Source of the DNA: Deinococcus roseus
Lineage (GTDB): Bacteria > Deinococcota > Deinococci > Deinococcales > Deinococcaceae
Direction: 5' to 3'
NCBI RefSeq assembly: GCF_014646895.1
Contig: NZ_BMOD01000003.1
Location: forward strand, 1-64,000
Length of the DNA stretch: 64,000 nt
Shown here: positions 42,487 through 51,618 of the stretch, in pieces
Numbering within the stretch: position 1 is the first letter of the stretch
Layout of the letters: each line of letters begins with the position of its first letter
The notes under the pieces: model-generated
Told to the model about the DNA's origin: nothing
Seen by the model: the letters and a program-made list of their open reading frames with translations, nothing else
Databases searched by the model: none
Program-made: the position numbers and the translations under genes

Positions 42487-43978
42487 GCACGTCTCCCCTT
42501 TTCACGCCAGTGGCATGCTGGATCACTTCGGTCTCGCTGAGGTCCTTGCCTTCCAGCACGCCCATCACCTCGCCTTGGCGCATCACCACAATGCGGTGAC
42601 ACAACCCCAGCAATTCCGGGAGTTCACTGGAAATCACAATCACGCTGCGACCCGCCCAGGCCAGTTTGGCCATCAGAAAGTAAATTTCCCGTTTGGCCCC
42701 GATGTCCACCCCACGGGTGGGTTCGTCCAGAATGATCACATCGGGATTCAGTTGCATGATTTTGGCGAGGGCCAGTTTCTGCTGGTTGCCCCCGGAGAGC
42801 GACCTTGCAAAGGTGTCTGAGCGGTCTGCCCGGATGTTGTACTCCATGCGGGCGTTGTCCAGAGCACGTTGTTCTGCCTGAAAATTCAGCAGGGGTTTGG
42901 CATAAAGGCTGAGCACACTGAGGGTCAGGTTGGGCCTGAGCAGACTGTCCATGAGGAGCCCTTTGCCTTTGCGGTCCTCGCTGAGGTAGACCAGACCGGC
43001 TTTCGCAGCATCTCTGGGGTTGTGGATTTTCAGTTCCTTGCCCCGGTAGATGGTTTTTCCAGAGGTGCGCGGTCTGAGGCCCAGCAACCCCTCAAAAAGC
43101 TCGGTGCGGCCTGCACCCACCAGACCGGCAAATCCCAGGATCTCCCCTTCCCTGAGGTCAAAACTGACATCTTTTGCCCATCCGGGGACCGTAACATGGC
43201 GCACCTCCAGCACCTTTTTGGCCTCGGGCAAGACAGCTTTTTCCGGGAACATGTCCTGCAGGTCACGGCCCACCAACAGGTTTGCCATTTCCAGCTGATT
43301 GACCTCTGGGGTGTGGCGGGTGGTCACAAAACGCCCGTCTCTGAGCACCGTCACCCGGTCTGAGATGCGGCTCACCTCATCGAGTTTGTGGGAGATGTAC
43401 AGCAGGGTCACCCCCTTTGATTTCAGTTCCTGCATGATGGAAAACAGCACGTCGGTCTCGGTGGGGGTGAGGGTGGCGGTGGGTTCATCCAGAATCAGGA
43501 CCCTGGCCTGCCGGGAAAGGGCACGGGCGATTTCCACCAGTTGCTTGTGCGGAATGATCAGGTCTCTCACGCGGGTTCTGGGGTCCAGGTCCAGACCCAC
43601 CTGCAAGAGCAGGGCTTTTGCCTGGGCCTGCATGGCAGCATCGTTTAAAAGCAGGCCGTTTTTCAGTTCACGGCCCAGAAAAATGTTGTCTGTGATGGAC
43701 AGGTCCTCCACCAGATTGAACTCCTGGTGGATCAGCACAATGCCTGCCTGTTCTGCTTCTCGGTTGCTTTTGAACTGCAAGGGTCTGCCGTCCAGCAACA
43801 GTTCCCCTGAACTGCTGGGGGTGTACCCGGAAAGGATTTTCATGAGCGTGCTTTTGCCTGCCCCATTCTCTCCGATGATGGCGTGGACCTCTCCCTGCTG
43901 CAGGGCAAAACTGACCCCGTGCAACACCGGAACCGGTCCGTAGGATTTGGAAATGTTCTGAAACGCCAGGAACGACAA
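42473..43978 (-). CDS. Sugar ABC transporter ATPase (RbsA/MglA-like)
   Basis: A 501-residue tandem ABC ATPase of CUT2 importers. The first cassette has GENGAGKST and VLILDEPTATLTPTE. The second has a degenerate Walker A (GLVGAGRTE) as is normal for RbsA/XylG/MglA, with LSGGNQQKLALAK and VIILDEPTRGVDIGAK. The start codon is TTG with AGGAGGT 5 nt upstream; no ATG fits. It is first in the operon, divergent from an AraC-type regulator 240 bp away. Confidence 0.94.
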   Translation of the reverse strand: MSFLAFQNISKSYGPVPVLHGVSFALQQGEVHAIIGENGAGKSTLMKILSGYTPSSSGELLLDGRPLQFKSNREAEQAGIVLIHQEFNLVEDLSITDNIFLGRELKNGLLLNDAAMQAQAKALLLQVGLDLDPRTRVRDLIIPHKQLVEIARALSRQARVLILDEPTATLTPTETDVLFSIMQELKSKGVTLLYISHKLDEVSRISDRVTVLRDGRFVTTRHTPEVNQLEMANLLVGRDLQDMFPEKAVLPEAKKVLEVRHVTVPGWAKDVSFDLREGEILGFAGLVGAGRTELFEGLLGLRPRTSGKTIYRGKELKIHNPRDAAKAGLVYLSEDRKGKGLLMDSLLRPNLTLSVLSLYAKPLLNFQAEQRALDNARMEYNIRADRSDTFARSLSGGNQQKLALAKIMQLNPDVIILDEPTRGVDIGAKREIYFLMAKLAWAGRSVIVISSELPELLGLCHRIVVMRQGEVMGVLEGKDLSETEVIQHATGVKRGDVHVTA

Positions 43979-44131
43979 AAAGACCTCCTCGGGCTGAGAC
44001 GCCAGAGTTGCAGAAAAGTTCAGGAGACATCAGGGAACAGCACAGCCCTGAAAGCATCACAAGGAAAGAGGAAAAGCGATGATCCAAGTGTAGAAAAAAC
44101 CCAGACCAAAAGCTTGCACAATCCATGAGTG

Positions 44132-44198
44132 GTAAATTTTACACATCTGGCACGTTCAATTCTTAAGGTTGCTGCTTGTGGAAAACCCGGACTTCCGG
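44132..44198. promoter_or_regulatory. Two small palindromes between ABC operon and AraC gene
   Basis: GTAAA-T-TTTAC at 44132-44142 and CCGGA-CT-TCCGG at 44187-44198 lie in the divergent gap. Either may be an operator for the AraC regulator; the first resembles LacI-type half-sites. Confidence 0.35.
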
Positions 44199-44218
44199 TA
44201 CTGTACAGATAACCCCTT

Positions 44219-45250
44219 ATGGAAGACCCTGCTGCCACCATCCAGGCTGAGGAGCGCACCTATTGTCAGGACACCTGTGCGCCCCTGAAGGCTGCAGCAC
44301 GGGCGGGAACACTGGATTTGCTGGCCTGGGGCCATGACCTGTATCCAGGGCGCTCCTTTGAAAAACACATGGTTCCAGAGGTGCGCTCGGTGGGCACCTG
44401 GAACGCCCCCAGAAAACAGGACTGGGGCATGGACTGGCACCGCAACACCGGACTGGAATTCGGTTATGTGGAACGGGGAAAACTGGGTTTTGCCCTGGAA
44501 ACGGACAGCTGGCTCCTCCATACTGGAACGCTGACCCTCACCCGGCCTTTCCAGAGGCACCGTCTGGGACATCCTGGCATTGAAGCCAGCACCTACCACT
44601 GGCTTTTGCTGGATGTGGGAGCCACAGGGCCCCAGTCCGAATGGCACTGGCCCGAATGGCTGGTGTGCTCTGCAACAGATTTGCAGCGTTTTGCAGCCCT
44701 GATGCAGAGCCACGAAACTCCGGTCTGGCACGGGAACGCAGAAGTGGCCCGCTGTTTCAGCCGCATCCGTGCAGCCCTGCTGCTTCCTGAACCCGAGCAG
44801 GTGGCTGCCAGACTGAAACTGCACATCAACGAACTGGTGGTGGGGGTGCTGGACCTGCTGGACCAGCAGGAACACGCCAGTCAGGCCCTCCCCGGAGCCT
44901 ACCGCACTGTGGAGCTGTTTTTGCACCATCTGACGGGACATCTGGAGCAGCCCTGGACCTTAAACAGCATGGCTGAACACTGCAACCTGGGCCGCAGCCA
45001 GTTCTCGCATTATTGCCTGAGCATCACCAACATGACCCCCATTGACCACCTGAACCACCAGCGGCTCAATCTGGCACGGCAACTGCTGGATCAGTATCTG
45101 GAGCTGAGCATCACCGAGATCAGCAACCGTTGCGGCTTCAATTCCAGCCAGTATTTTGCCAACAGTTTCAAAGCCAGAGAAGGCTGCACCCCAAGTGAAT
45201 ACCGCAAAAGAAGGTTTGGGGGGTTGTCTGGTCGGGTGCCCACATTGTGA
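44219..45250 (+). CDS. AraC-family regulator beside sugar ABC operon
   Basis: A 343-residue regulator. The first 160 residues form a cupin-like sensor (GLEFGYVERGKLGFALE, LTRPFQRHRLG). The C-terminal double HTH (about 230-335) has SMAEHCNLGRSQFSHYC and ITEISNRCGFNSSQYFANSFK. Divergent from the CUT2 sugar transporter, so it most likely senses that sugar and controls its import. There is no Shine-Dalgarno sequence before the ATG. The order of domains and length are normal. Confidence 0.88.
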   Translation: MEDPAATIQAEERTYCQDTCAPLKAAARAGTLDLLAWGHDLYPGRSFEKHMVPEVRSVGTWNAPRKQDWGMDWHRNTGLEFGYVERGKLGFALETDSWLLHTGTLTLTRPFQRHRLGHPGIEASTYHWLLLDVGATGPQSEWHWPEWLVCSATDLQRFAALMQSHETPVWHGNAEVARCFSRIRAALLLPEPEQVAARLKLHINELVVGVLDLLDQQEHASQALPGAYRTVELFLHHLTGHLEQPWTLNSMAEHCNLGRSQFSHYCLSITNMTPIDHLNHQRLNLARQLLDQYLELSITEISNRCGFNSSQYFANSFKAREGCTPSEYRKRRFGGLSGRVPTL

Positions 45251-45274
45251 TTTTCTCTAGAGCATGTCAGGAAG

Positions 45275-45720
45275 TCATGCCCCTGGAGGGTTTGCCCGGT
45301 GGAGCAGCAAAAAAGCAAAAGCCAGAACATGCAAACCTTTGACGGTCTCAGAGGGTCTTTCGCAGTCTCTCGTTCCTCGCCTGAAACGTGACAACCGCCC
45401 AAAAGACCGCTCTAAGACCCAGCATTGGGGCTGCAGCAGCAAGCTGTTCTTGAATTGCGGACATTTCACCCTTGCAGCTTGATCCACCCTCCAAAGCTTC
45501 CTGGGGAACGACCTCTTCCCTGGTGTGACCCCGACCCACACAGGCAATCTCCACATTGATATCGGCACAATCTGGATCTGTTTTGCGACTTCTATCTCTT
45601 GGGAGCAACACTTCTCGTTGGCTGGAGGCACCACCAGATCCAGGAGATGACCCAGGGCATTGACAGAGATCTTGAGCCCTCTCAACGATCCAATCCAAAA
45701 TCCAGTCACCCTCTGCAAAC
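45275..45720 (-). pseudogene. Decayed IS5-family transposase (C-terminal fragment)
   Basis: A minus-strand remnant of an IS5-type DDE transposase. One frame reads GSLRGLKISVNALGHLLDLVVPPANE, matching the usual vDTLGhLLalVVtPAn segment (written here in parts), and later WVLERSFGRLSRFRRGTRDCERPSETVKGL with LHVLAFAFLLLHRA, matching the C-terminal ERSF...RfrRLaRDYErlPEtl signature. Between them the similarity (VEIACVGRGHTREEV) is in another frame, so at least two frameshifts exist. The N-terminal half is missing. Terminal inverted repeats were not found. Codon use differs from neighbours. Confidence 0.7.
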
Positions 45721-45939
45721 TCGACCTGGTCTGTATTTTTCTGAAACCCCTTTAAATTTTGCTCTGATATGTCCAGGGCCATCTAAATCTTTCTTCATGT
45801 ATTTTCATTAAGATATCATTTTTGACCTGAAAGGCTTTAAGATGTGATCGAGGTGAAACAATTCTGCAACAAATCCGTTATCCATAAATGAATTCCATTG
45901 ATTCTGAAGCTTTCTCGCACACGCCCAGAGGTTTATGAA
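45721..45939. other. AT-rich gap upstream of the large lipoprotein
   Basis: About 220 bp, clearly AT-richer than the rest of the window, between the transposase remnant and the PA14 lipoprotein gene. It presumably holds the lipoprotein promoter; no convincing -35/-10 pair was picked out. With the remnant it makes a 690-bp stretch without an intact gene. Confidence 0.5.
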
Positions 45940-48900
45940 ATGCACAACCTGAAACTCAGCCTGCTGCTCCTAGGAGCACTCGGGCTTTCCAGTTGTGGTC
46001 TGCTCAGGCCACCTGCAGCCTCCAAACCCACCGGACCAGTCACTGAGACCACACCAGACATCACCCCCATGGGCACCGCTCCCCTGTGCAGCAATGTTGC
46101 TGCTGGAGGAAATTACCCGTATGGCAGCGCAGGACCCATCTGGAGGCAATGGATTTACGTCAGTGACAATGGTGCCCCCTTGAACTACAGCACCTTCACC
46201 ACCGACCTCAGACCCGCCCCGTACTTCAAACTCACCGATTACACCATCAATGCTGCAGGCAACAAAGCCTACCCTGCACCCCTGAACTACCAGTACCTGT
46301 ACAGCCCCACCTTCAGCATTCCTGGGAAACTGGTTGGCGCAGACAACACCCAGAATGTGGCCCTCTCAAATGTGTACCTGAACGGTTCGGTGAGCTACGG
46401 CCTGATTTACCAGGCCACCACCAAAGACTACAGCCTGCCAGTGATCAGCACCGCCAACACCTACAAACTGGTCAATCCAGACGGCAGCATTCAGAGCACC
46501 ATCAATCCGGCAGGGCAGACCGTGAATGCCACGGTAGATGGCAACCAGGTGCGCCTCCCAGGGGGCCAGCAGGCCAAACTGGAATTCTACCTGGACCCCA
46601 CCGTGAAAACCCGCCCTGAAGTGATCCAGGCGAACTACAAGGACCCTGCCACTGGAGCCACCAAAAACGACTGGGTGAAGGTGGACATGCCCTACCAGGA
46701 AGGGTACCTGAAAGTCACCACTCCCAGTTACACCGTGTATGAACCCACCGGAGCCAAAACCTACAACACAGCGACCAACCCCCTGCCCAATTTCAAATTC
46801 ATGCTGCGCGGCTACAACAACGCCTCCACCACCGACCGGCGTTTTCTCAGCCACCTGGGCATTTATTACTCCCGTCCTTACGGCATCGGCACGGATCAGG
46901 CGAGCCTGAACACCTGGCTGGATGGCCGGAGTGACTTCATGCTGCAGTGGAACATGTTCAACCGCCAGGTGGCCCGTGCGACCCTGGATGCCAGTCAGAA
47001 CCCCGTGCTGGTGGCCGGAACCTCCACGACTCCTGCGAACTGGAATCTGGGGACCCCCGGGTACGCCAACGACAAAAACTGCATCAGCAAAAGCATTGCG
47101 CCAGAAAACACCTCCACTGCGGTGACCTCGGTGGTGCAGCCCCTGGCTCCGGTGCAGAGCATTGCCACCCTGAACGACACCCAGCAGGGCCTCAGGGCAG
47201 AATACTTTGACAACCCCGATTTCACCAGCAAGCGTGTGGAACGGCTGTCTGCCGGAATCAACTTCAACTGGGGAGGGTGGTCTCCAGCGCCATACATTGC
47301 CCCTGAGACCTACAGTGTGCGCTGGAGTGGGAGCATCACGCCATCCTTCAACGAAACCTACACCTTCTACTTCACTGGAGGGCACGGGATCCGCCTGCGG
47401 GTGAACCACAAGATCATCATCGACCAGTGGGACAGTGCCACTCCGGTGAATGCCTTGGGCTCGATCACCCTTAAAGGGGACCAGAAGGTGGATTTGCAAA
47501 TTGAGTACAAACACAACACTGGAAATGCTCAGGCCAAACTGGAGTGGGAGAGTGTCAGTCAGGCAAGGCAGGTGATCCCCACAACCCTATTGAAACCTCT
47601 ACCTATTGTACAGATTCCATTGCCTGAAGTACTGCACAAGAGGGTTCCTTTTACGATGGAAAATATTTCTGGCGCCGCCACTGTACTGAGTCCCACACAA
47701 GAAGTTTCAGTGAATGCAACCAGCAAAGGGGTGTATGTTCCCTACTCACCCACTAGCATTGCACGGGTCTTTTTGCTGGACAGCAGTGGGAAAGTCATTG
47801 GCCAAGATGTGGTGATTGGCAAGGACAAGCAAGAACTGCAGTTCAATCGGTACAACTCTGGTTTGTCTGCAGTGTTCATGCATTTCTTTGCTCAGTATCT
47901 CCCTTATCAACAGCGTCTGGGGTATTACCAGTTCCTGAAAGGCCGGTCTGATGTCACCACATTCTTAAGCGGAACGTACACCAGTAACAGCCTGAACGAA
48001 AAATCCAGCCTCTGGTTGAAAGAGTACCTGGAACAGGGAAGCAGTATTCAGGTGACCAAACAGACCATCATCAAAGATTTTGACCTGCGATCCATGAACC
48101 ACCTCATTGATTATACGGCCAGCACCCAAACATTTGGAGTATGGACGCAGGCGGTCATTGCACAGCGCTTCTTTGTCTTTCCGGGAGACAGAGATGACAT
48201 TCGTTTCTCTGAATTAAATAGCTATAACCAGTCAATCATGTGCGAACCCTCGGAAAATGGAAATTCCTGCAAGAATCCGGGAGAGCCTACGGCAACATTT
48301 GCTGGAACGCCCCCTTCGTTTTTGTTGGACACTTTTGGATATGCCCTTTATGCTGCTGTAGCCAATAATCCAGACAGTCATATCAAAATGCGATTGACGG
48401 ATCCAAATCCTTGTGGAGTATACACTGTTGTTGCCTCGGGTACTGTTGGCAATCGTGGAGCGCCTTGGGATGATGCTGCTTTTAAATCTCCATTGACAGA
48501 GAACGTCCTGACGGCACTTTTCCCCATGATAGAGTTTGGCTTGGTGCAATCAGGCTATGGCGGAAACCACAACGACATGCTCCAAAAGATCAATGGGTTG
48601 GTTGATGCTTTCACCAATGATTTCACAAAATCACTACTGGATCTTGCTAATGATCATGACGTGAGTGACCCAGTTGCTATTTACAATGCCGCCGTAGGTT
48701 CGCTAGGTGCAGTATATGCATCCATTGATGGTTTCTATCAACTGGCCCAGGCATCAGATGGCAGCTACACTCGGGAAACGTTTGCTTTGGATGCCATTCG
48801 AAAACACGGACGTTTAACGGCAGATGCTTTTGAAGCATCGATGGCTCGTGTTAATCTATTAGAAAATAGCTTTAAAGCCATACAGGTGCTGGCTATTTTT

Positions 48901-50058
48901 GAGCGTATTGCAACCGATGCTGTTAACGACCACTTGATGAATCTTCAAATATATGCAAACGATCACTCCGCAAACCGTGATCCCAACTTCAAGCCCAAAA
49001 GCAATCTTTTGACTGCCAAGTTCTCCACTGGAGACCCATTCATTTTCGCTAAAATATACAAAGATGGTCGCTACTACGATGAGAACACCCCGGCCACTTA
49101 TGACATGCAGGCAGAATCCAGACAAAGCGAGACCCTGGTGTTGAAAAACCTGGGCTGCAGGGACCTCACCTACTCGGTGACCCCCAGATACCTCGGCGTG
49201 CCCACTTCTGCAGTGCAGTTCAAAAACCCCCAGGCCATGAGTGGCATTGTGGCTCCACAAGGAGAAATCCGTCTGGACCATGACATTTATTGTGACCGGG
49301 AATTTGACGGTCTGGTGGGACTCGTGGTGAAACACAACGATCCCACGGAGCCAACTGACAGCAAGACGCTTCCCATTTACATCAAATGCAAAGGCTCAGG
49401 CACAGTTAAAGCCGAGAGTCCAAAATTCTACGGCAGTGGCAAAGTGGAATGGAGCGGAACACCCATCGGGAAAATCACCATTCAAAACGTTCATGCGACC
49501 TTGCCCTTGCGGTTTTCGGTGGACGCATCCTCAGTTTCCTGGCTCACGGTGGAGGGGGCAGGCACCAGAAGCTACCTGAATCCTGGTGAAACCGCCACAG
49601 TGAACCTGATTGGTCAGTGCCCTGCACCTTCTGCCTCAGTTTCTGCTCCCAGCACTCATTCTGCAACGCTGGTGGTACGCAGCAGTGACCCCACTGAACC
49701 CACCTCCAACGTGTTTGTGCAACTGGTTTGTTCTCCCCTGGTGAATGCTGCCTCTTTCAATGCTCCAGTCAAGATCAATGCAACTTCGACCACCCCAGAG
49801 TACTGGAGCATAGAAGGTATTTACTTTCAATTCTTCAGCGGTACAACTTTCACAGGCAACAGTCAACGTGTCGATATCAAAGCCTCCACCGCTGGGGATG
49901 CGATCAACACTGCAAAAATACGTGCTGATCAGCTCATTCAAGGGTTGACTCCAGCAGATGAGAACATTGGCTGGATGCCCTGTATCTCCAACCCCAAAAA
50001 TTACTGCAAATTGATGACCTGGGCGCACTGGCTGTCCTGGTTGAAAACCAACTATTGA
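45940..50058 (+). CDS. Large PA14-domain lipoprotein, mosaic
   Basis: A 1372-residue exported lipoprotein (lipobox GLSSC). Residues about 40-415 are unclassified and beta-rich. A PA14 carbohydrate-binding domain (about 417-540) starts GLRAEYFDNPDF and has SVRWSGSITPSFNETYTFYF. A mainly helical region follows (about 547-1047), then two Ig-like repeats (about 1060-1157 and 1160-1267) that both contain DPTEPT. The DNA for the helical part (about 47580-49090) is AT-richer, with TTA, CTA and ATA codons rare elsewhere, suggesting a transferred segment. AGAGG lies 8 nt before the ATG at 45940. Surface sugar binding is likely; enzyme activity unknown. Confidence 0.82.
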   Translation: MHNLKLSLLLLGALGLSSCGLLRPPAASKPTGPVTETTPDITPMGTAPLCSNVAAGGNYPYGSAGPIWRQWIYVSDNGAPLNYSTFTTDLRPAPYFKLTDYTINAAGNKAYPAPLNYQYLYSPTFSIPGKLVGADNTQNVALSNVYLNGSVSYGLIYQATTKDYSLPVISTANTYKLVNPDGSIQSTINPAGQTVNATVDGNQVRLPGGQQAKLEFYLDPTVKTRPEVIQANYKDPATGATKNDWVKVDMPYQEGYLKVTTPSYTVYEPTGAKTYNTATNPLPNFKFMLRGYNNASTTDRRFLSHLGIYYSRPYGIGTDQASLNTWLDGRSDFMLQWNMFNRQVARATLDASQNPVLVAGTSTTPANWNLGTPGYANDKNCISKSIAPENTSTAVTSVVQPLAPVQSIATLNDTQQGLRAEYFDNPDFTSKRVERLSAGINFNWGGWSPAPYIAPETYSVRWSGSITPSFNETYTFYFTGGHGIRLRVNHKIIIDQWDSATPVNALGSITLKGDQKVDLQIEYKHNTGNAQAKLEWESVSQARQVIPTTLLKPLPIVQIPLPEVLHKRVPFTMENISGAATVLSPTQEVSVNATSKGVYVPYSPTSIARVFLLDSSGKVIGQDVVIGKDKQELQFNRYNSGLSAVFMHFFAQYLPYQQRLGYYQFLKGRSDVTTFLSGTYTSNSLNEKSSLWLKEYLEQGSSIQVTKQTIIKDFDLRSMNHLIDYTASTQTFGVWTQAVIAQRFFVFPGDRDDIRFSELNSYNQSIMCEPSENGNSCKNPGEPTATFAGTPPSFLLDTFGYALYAAVANNPDSHIKMRLTDPNPCGVYTVVASGTVGNRGAPWDDAAFKSPLTENVLTALFPMIEFGLVQSGYGGNHNDMLQKINGLVDAFTNDFTKSLLDLANDHDVSDPVAIYNAAVGSLGAVYASIDGFYQLAQASDGSYTRETFALDAIRKHGRLTADAFEASMARVNLLENSFKAIQVLAIFERIATDAVNDHLMNLQIYANDHSANRDPNFKPKSNLLTAKFSTGDPFIFAKIYKDGRYYDENTPATYDMQAESRQSETLVLKNLGCRDLTYSVTPRYLGVPTSAVQFKNPQAMSGIVAPQGEIRLDHDIYCDREFDGLVGLVVKHNDPTEPTDSKTLPIYIKCKGSGTVKAESPKFYGSGKVEWSGTPIGKITIQNVHATLPLRFSVDASSVSWLTVEGAGTRSYLNPGETATVNLIGQCPAPSASVSAPSTHSATLVVRSSDPTEPTSNVFVQLVCSPLVNAASFNAPVKINATSTTPEYWSIEGIYFQFFSGTTFTGNSQRVDIKASTAGDAINTAKIRADQLIQGLTPADENIGWMPCISNPKNYCKLMTWAHWLSWLKTNY

Positions 50059-50384
50059 TCCTTTCTGTTTTCAACATCGGAATCCAGAAGTTCGAAACGA
50101 TCGGAATCAAAACCAGCTTCACGACAAATGGCAAGAGGGCACCCCAGGGGTGCCCTCTTCTGTTGTAGAGCCTGATGGTGAACCGTGTCTCCTCTGTGGG
50201 ACAAGCTCTTGAACTTCACCTGACGCTTTCACCCTGATCACACCTCAGGATTCAGCGTTTCCAGGAAGGACCCAAGGGCTTGCAAAACACGGGATACCAA
50301 AACTGAAAAGGTGCCTCAGCCCATCATTCAAGTCCTGCCTGTGGAACTGCCGCACTTTCTCCAGATCCTGTTTGTCTCCTGACA
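50059..50384. other. Intergenic region with terminator
   Basis: 326 bp between the convergent lipoprotein and LacI genes. Apart from the hairpin at 50133-50159 nothing gene-like was seen. Confidence 0.5.
50133..50166 (+). terminator. Strong hairpin after the PA14 lipoprotein gene
   Basis: Near-perfect arms AAGAGGGCACCC and GGGTGCCCTCTT (50133-50144, 50148-50159), followed by CTGTTG. The T tract is weak, so termination is likely but not certain. Confidence 0.6.
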
Positions 50385-51404
50385 TCACACCCGGTAGCCC
50401 CGGTGCAGCCTGGAGGTGGATTCCCGGACCACCAGCGTCAGGTCAAAGTCGGGCATGGGGGATTCCTCGTCCCGGAGGACCCGCAGCACGTGCCTGCCCA
50501 GCGCCTGTCCGATGTCGTAGGTGGGCTGGTGCACGGTGGTGAGCGGAGGGGACATGAACGCCGTTCCGGGCAAATCGTCGTAACCAACCAGAGACACATC
50601 TTCGGGAATGCGCAGTCCTTTGCGGTACAGGGCCAGCCTCGCTCCTGCAGCCATCTGGTCGTTGGCAGCAAAAATCGCAGTGAAGGAACTCAGGCTCTCG
50701 ATGAGTTTGAGGGTCGCCATGTAAGCGGTGCGCTCCAGAAAATCCCCATGCAGCACCAGTTGTGGATTGAAGGTCAGGCCGCTTTCTTCCAGGGCCGTCT
50801 GGTAACCCCTCAGGCGCTCCTGGGCATCCTGGTGGTTTTCCGGCCCGGTCACATGCACAATGTCCCGGTGGCCCAGTTCGATCAGGTGCCGGGTGGCAAT
50901 GTAACCGCCCTTGAACTGGTCCAGCACCAGACAGCGCTCCTCCATCCCTGGCACACTGCGTCCGAACACGAATAGCGGAATCCGTTCACCAATTTCCCGG
51001 AGTTTTTCGTCTGGGAGGGTGCTGCCCAGCAGGATCATGGCGTCCACCTTGCGGTAGATCAGGGTTTCAATGGCCCGCTGTTCGTAAGGACTCGACCAGT
51101 GACCGCTGTTCAAAATCGGCTGGTAATCGGTGTCCAGCAGGTGGTGCTCGATGCCGCGAATCACATCCGCAAAGTAGGGGCTCACGATGTCCTCGGCGAT
51201 CACCCCGATGCTCATGCTCTTTCCGCTGATCAGGGTGCGGGCCAGGTAATTGGGCTGGAAACCCAGGTCCTTGAGCGCCGTTTCCACCGCTTCCCTCTTG
51301 TCCTCGGCCACAAAAGCACTGCCGTTGATGATGCGTGAAACGGTGCTGATGGACACCCCGGCAGCACGGGCGACTTCATTGATGGTGACGTTGCGTTTCT
51401 TCAT
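50385..51404 (-). CDS. LacI-family transcriptional regulator
   Basis: A 339-residue repressor. The N-terminal HTH and hinge are VTINEVARAAGVSISTVSRIINGSAFV (read in parts) with NYLARTLISGKS; the rest is a sugar-binding periplasmic-binding-like domain. The ATG at 51404 follows AGGGA; a start at 51419 is less supported. It lies downstream of the GH26 gene on the same strand and likely controls glycoside hydrolase or sugar-uptake genes in this region. Three GTAAAC half-sites upstream (51556-51575) are a candidate own operator. Confidence 0.92.
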   Translation of the reverse strand: MKKRNVTINEVARAAGVSISTVSRIINGSAFVAEDKREAVETALKDLGFQPNYLARTLISGKSMSIGVIAEDIVSPYFADVIRGIEHHLLDTDYQPILNSGHWSSPYEQRAIETLIYRKVDAMILLGSTLPDEKLREIGERIPLFVFGRSVPGMEERCLVLDQFKGGYIATRHLIELGHRDIVHVTGPENHQDAQERLRGYQTALEESGLTFNPQLVLHGDFLERTAYMATLKLIESLSSFTAIFAANDQMAAGARLALYRKGLRIPEDVSLVGYDDLPGTAFMSPPLTTVHQPTYDIGQALGRHVLRVLRDEESPMPDFDLTLVVRESTSRLHRGYRV

Positions 51405-51555
51405 GGGATTCCCTGTCATGAACAGTATAAGCGGAGGAGCGCCAGAGGGCCGAGGGCAAGTTTTCACACTGCACCCACGGCCCTCTTCCTGTTTTCTCTC
51501 GCTTCAGAACAGTTGCCTGTACAATGCATGAAAATCATCTCTCTGGCTGTCCACT

Positions 51556-51575
51556 GTAAACTGTTTACTGTAAAC
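51556..51575. promoter_or_regulatory. LacI-type operator with three half-sites
   Basis: GTAAAC-T-GTTTAC (51556-51568) followed by another GTAAAC (51570-51575), 150 bp upstream of the LacI start and just after the GH26 gene. The TGTAAAC/GTTTACA pattern is typical of LacI-family operators; autoregulation is inferred. Confidence 0.5.
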
Positions 51576-51618
51576 TTCCTCAAGTGAGATTTCCCTGCAC
51601 ATCCTTTCGCCCGGCCCT

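Noticed and set aside
45348..45782. 144-codon minus-strand frame as a real gene
   Set aside because: Its middle part matches the transposase only between frameshifts; the flanking IS5 signatures lie in the other frame, so a pseudogene fits better.
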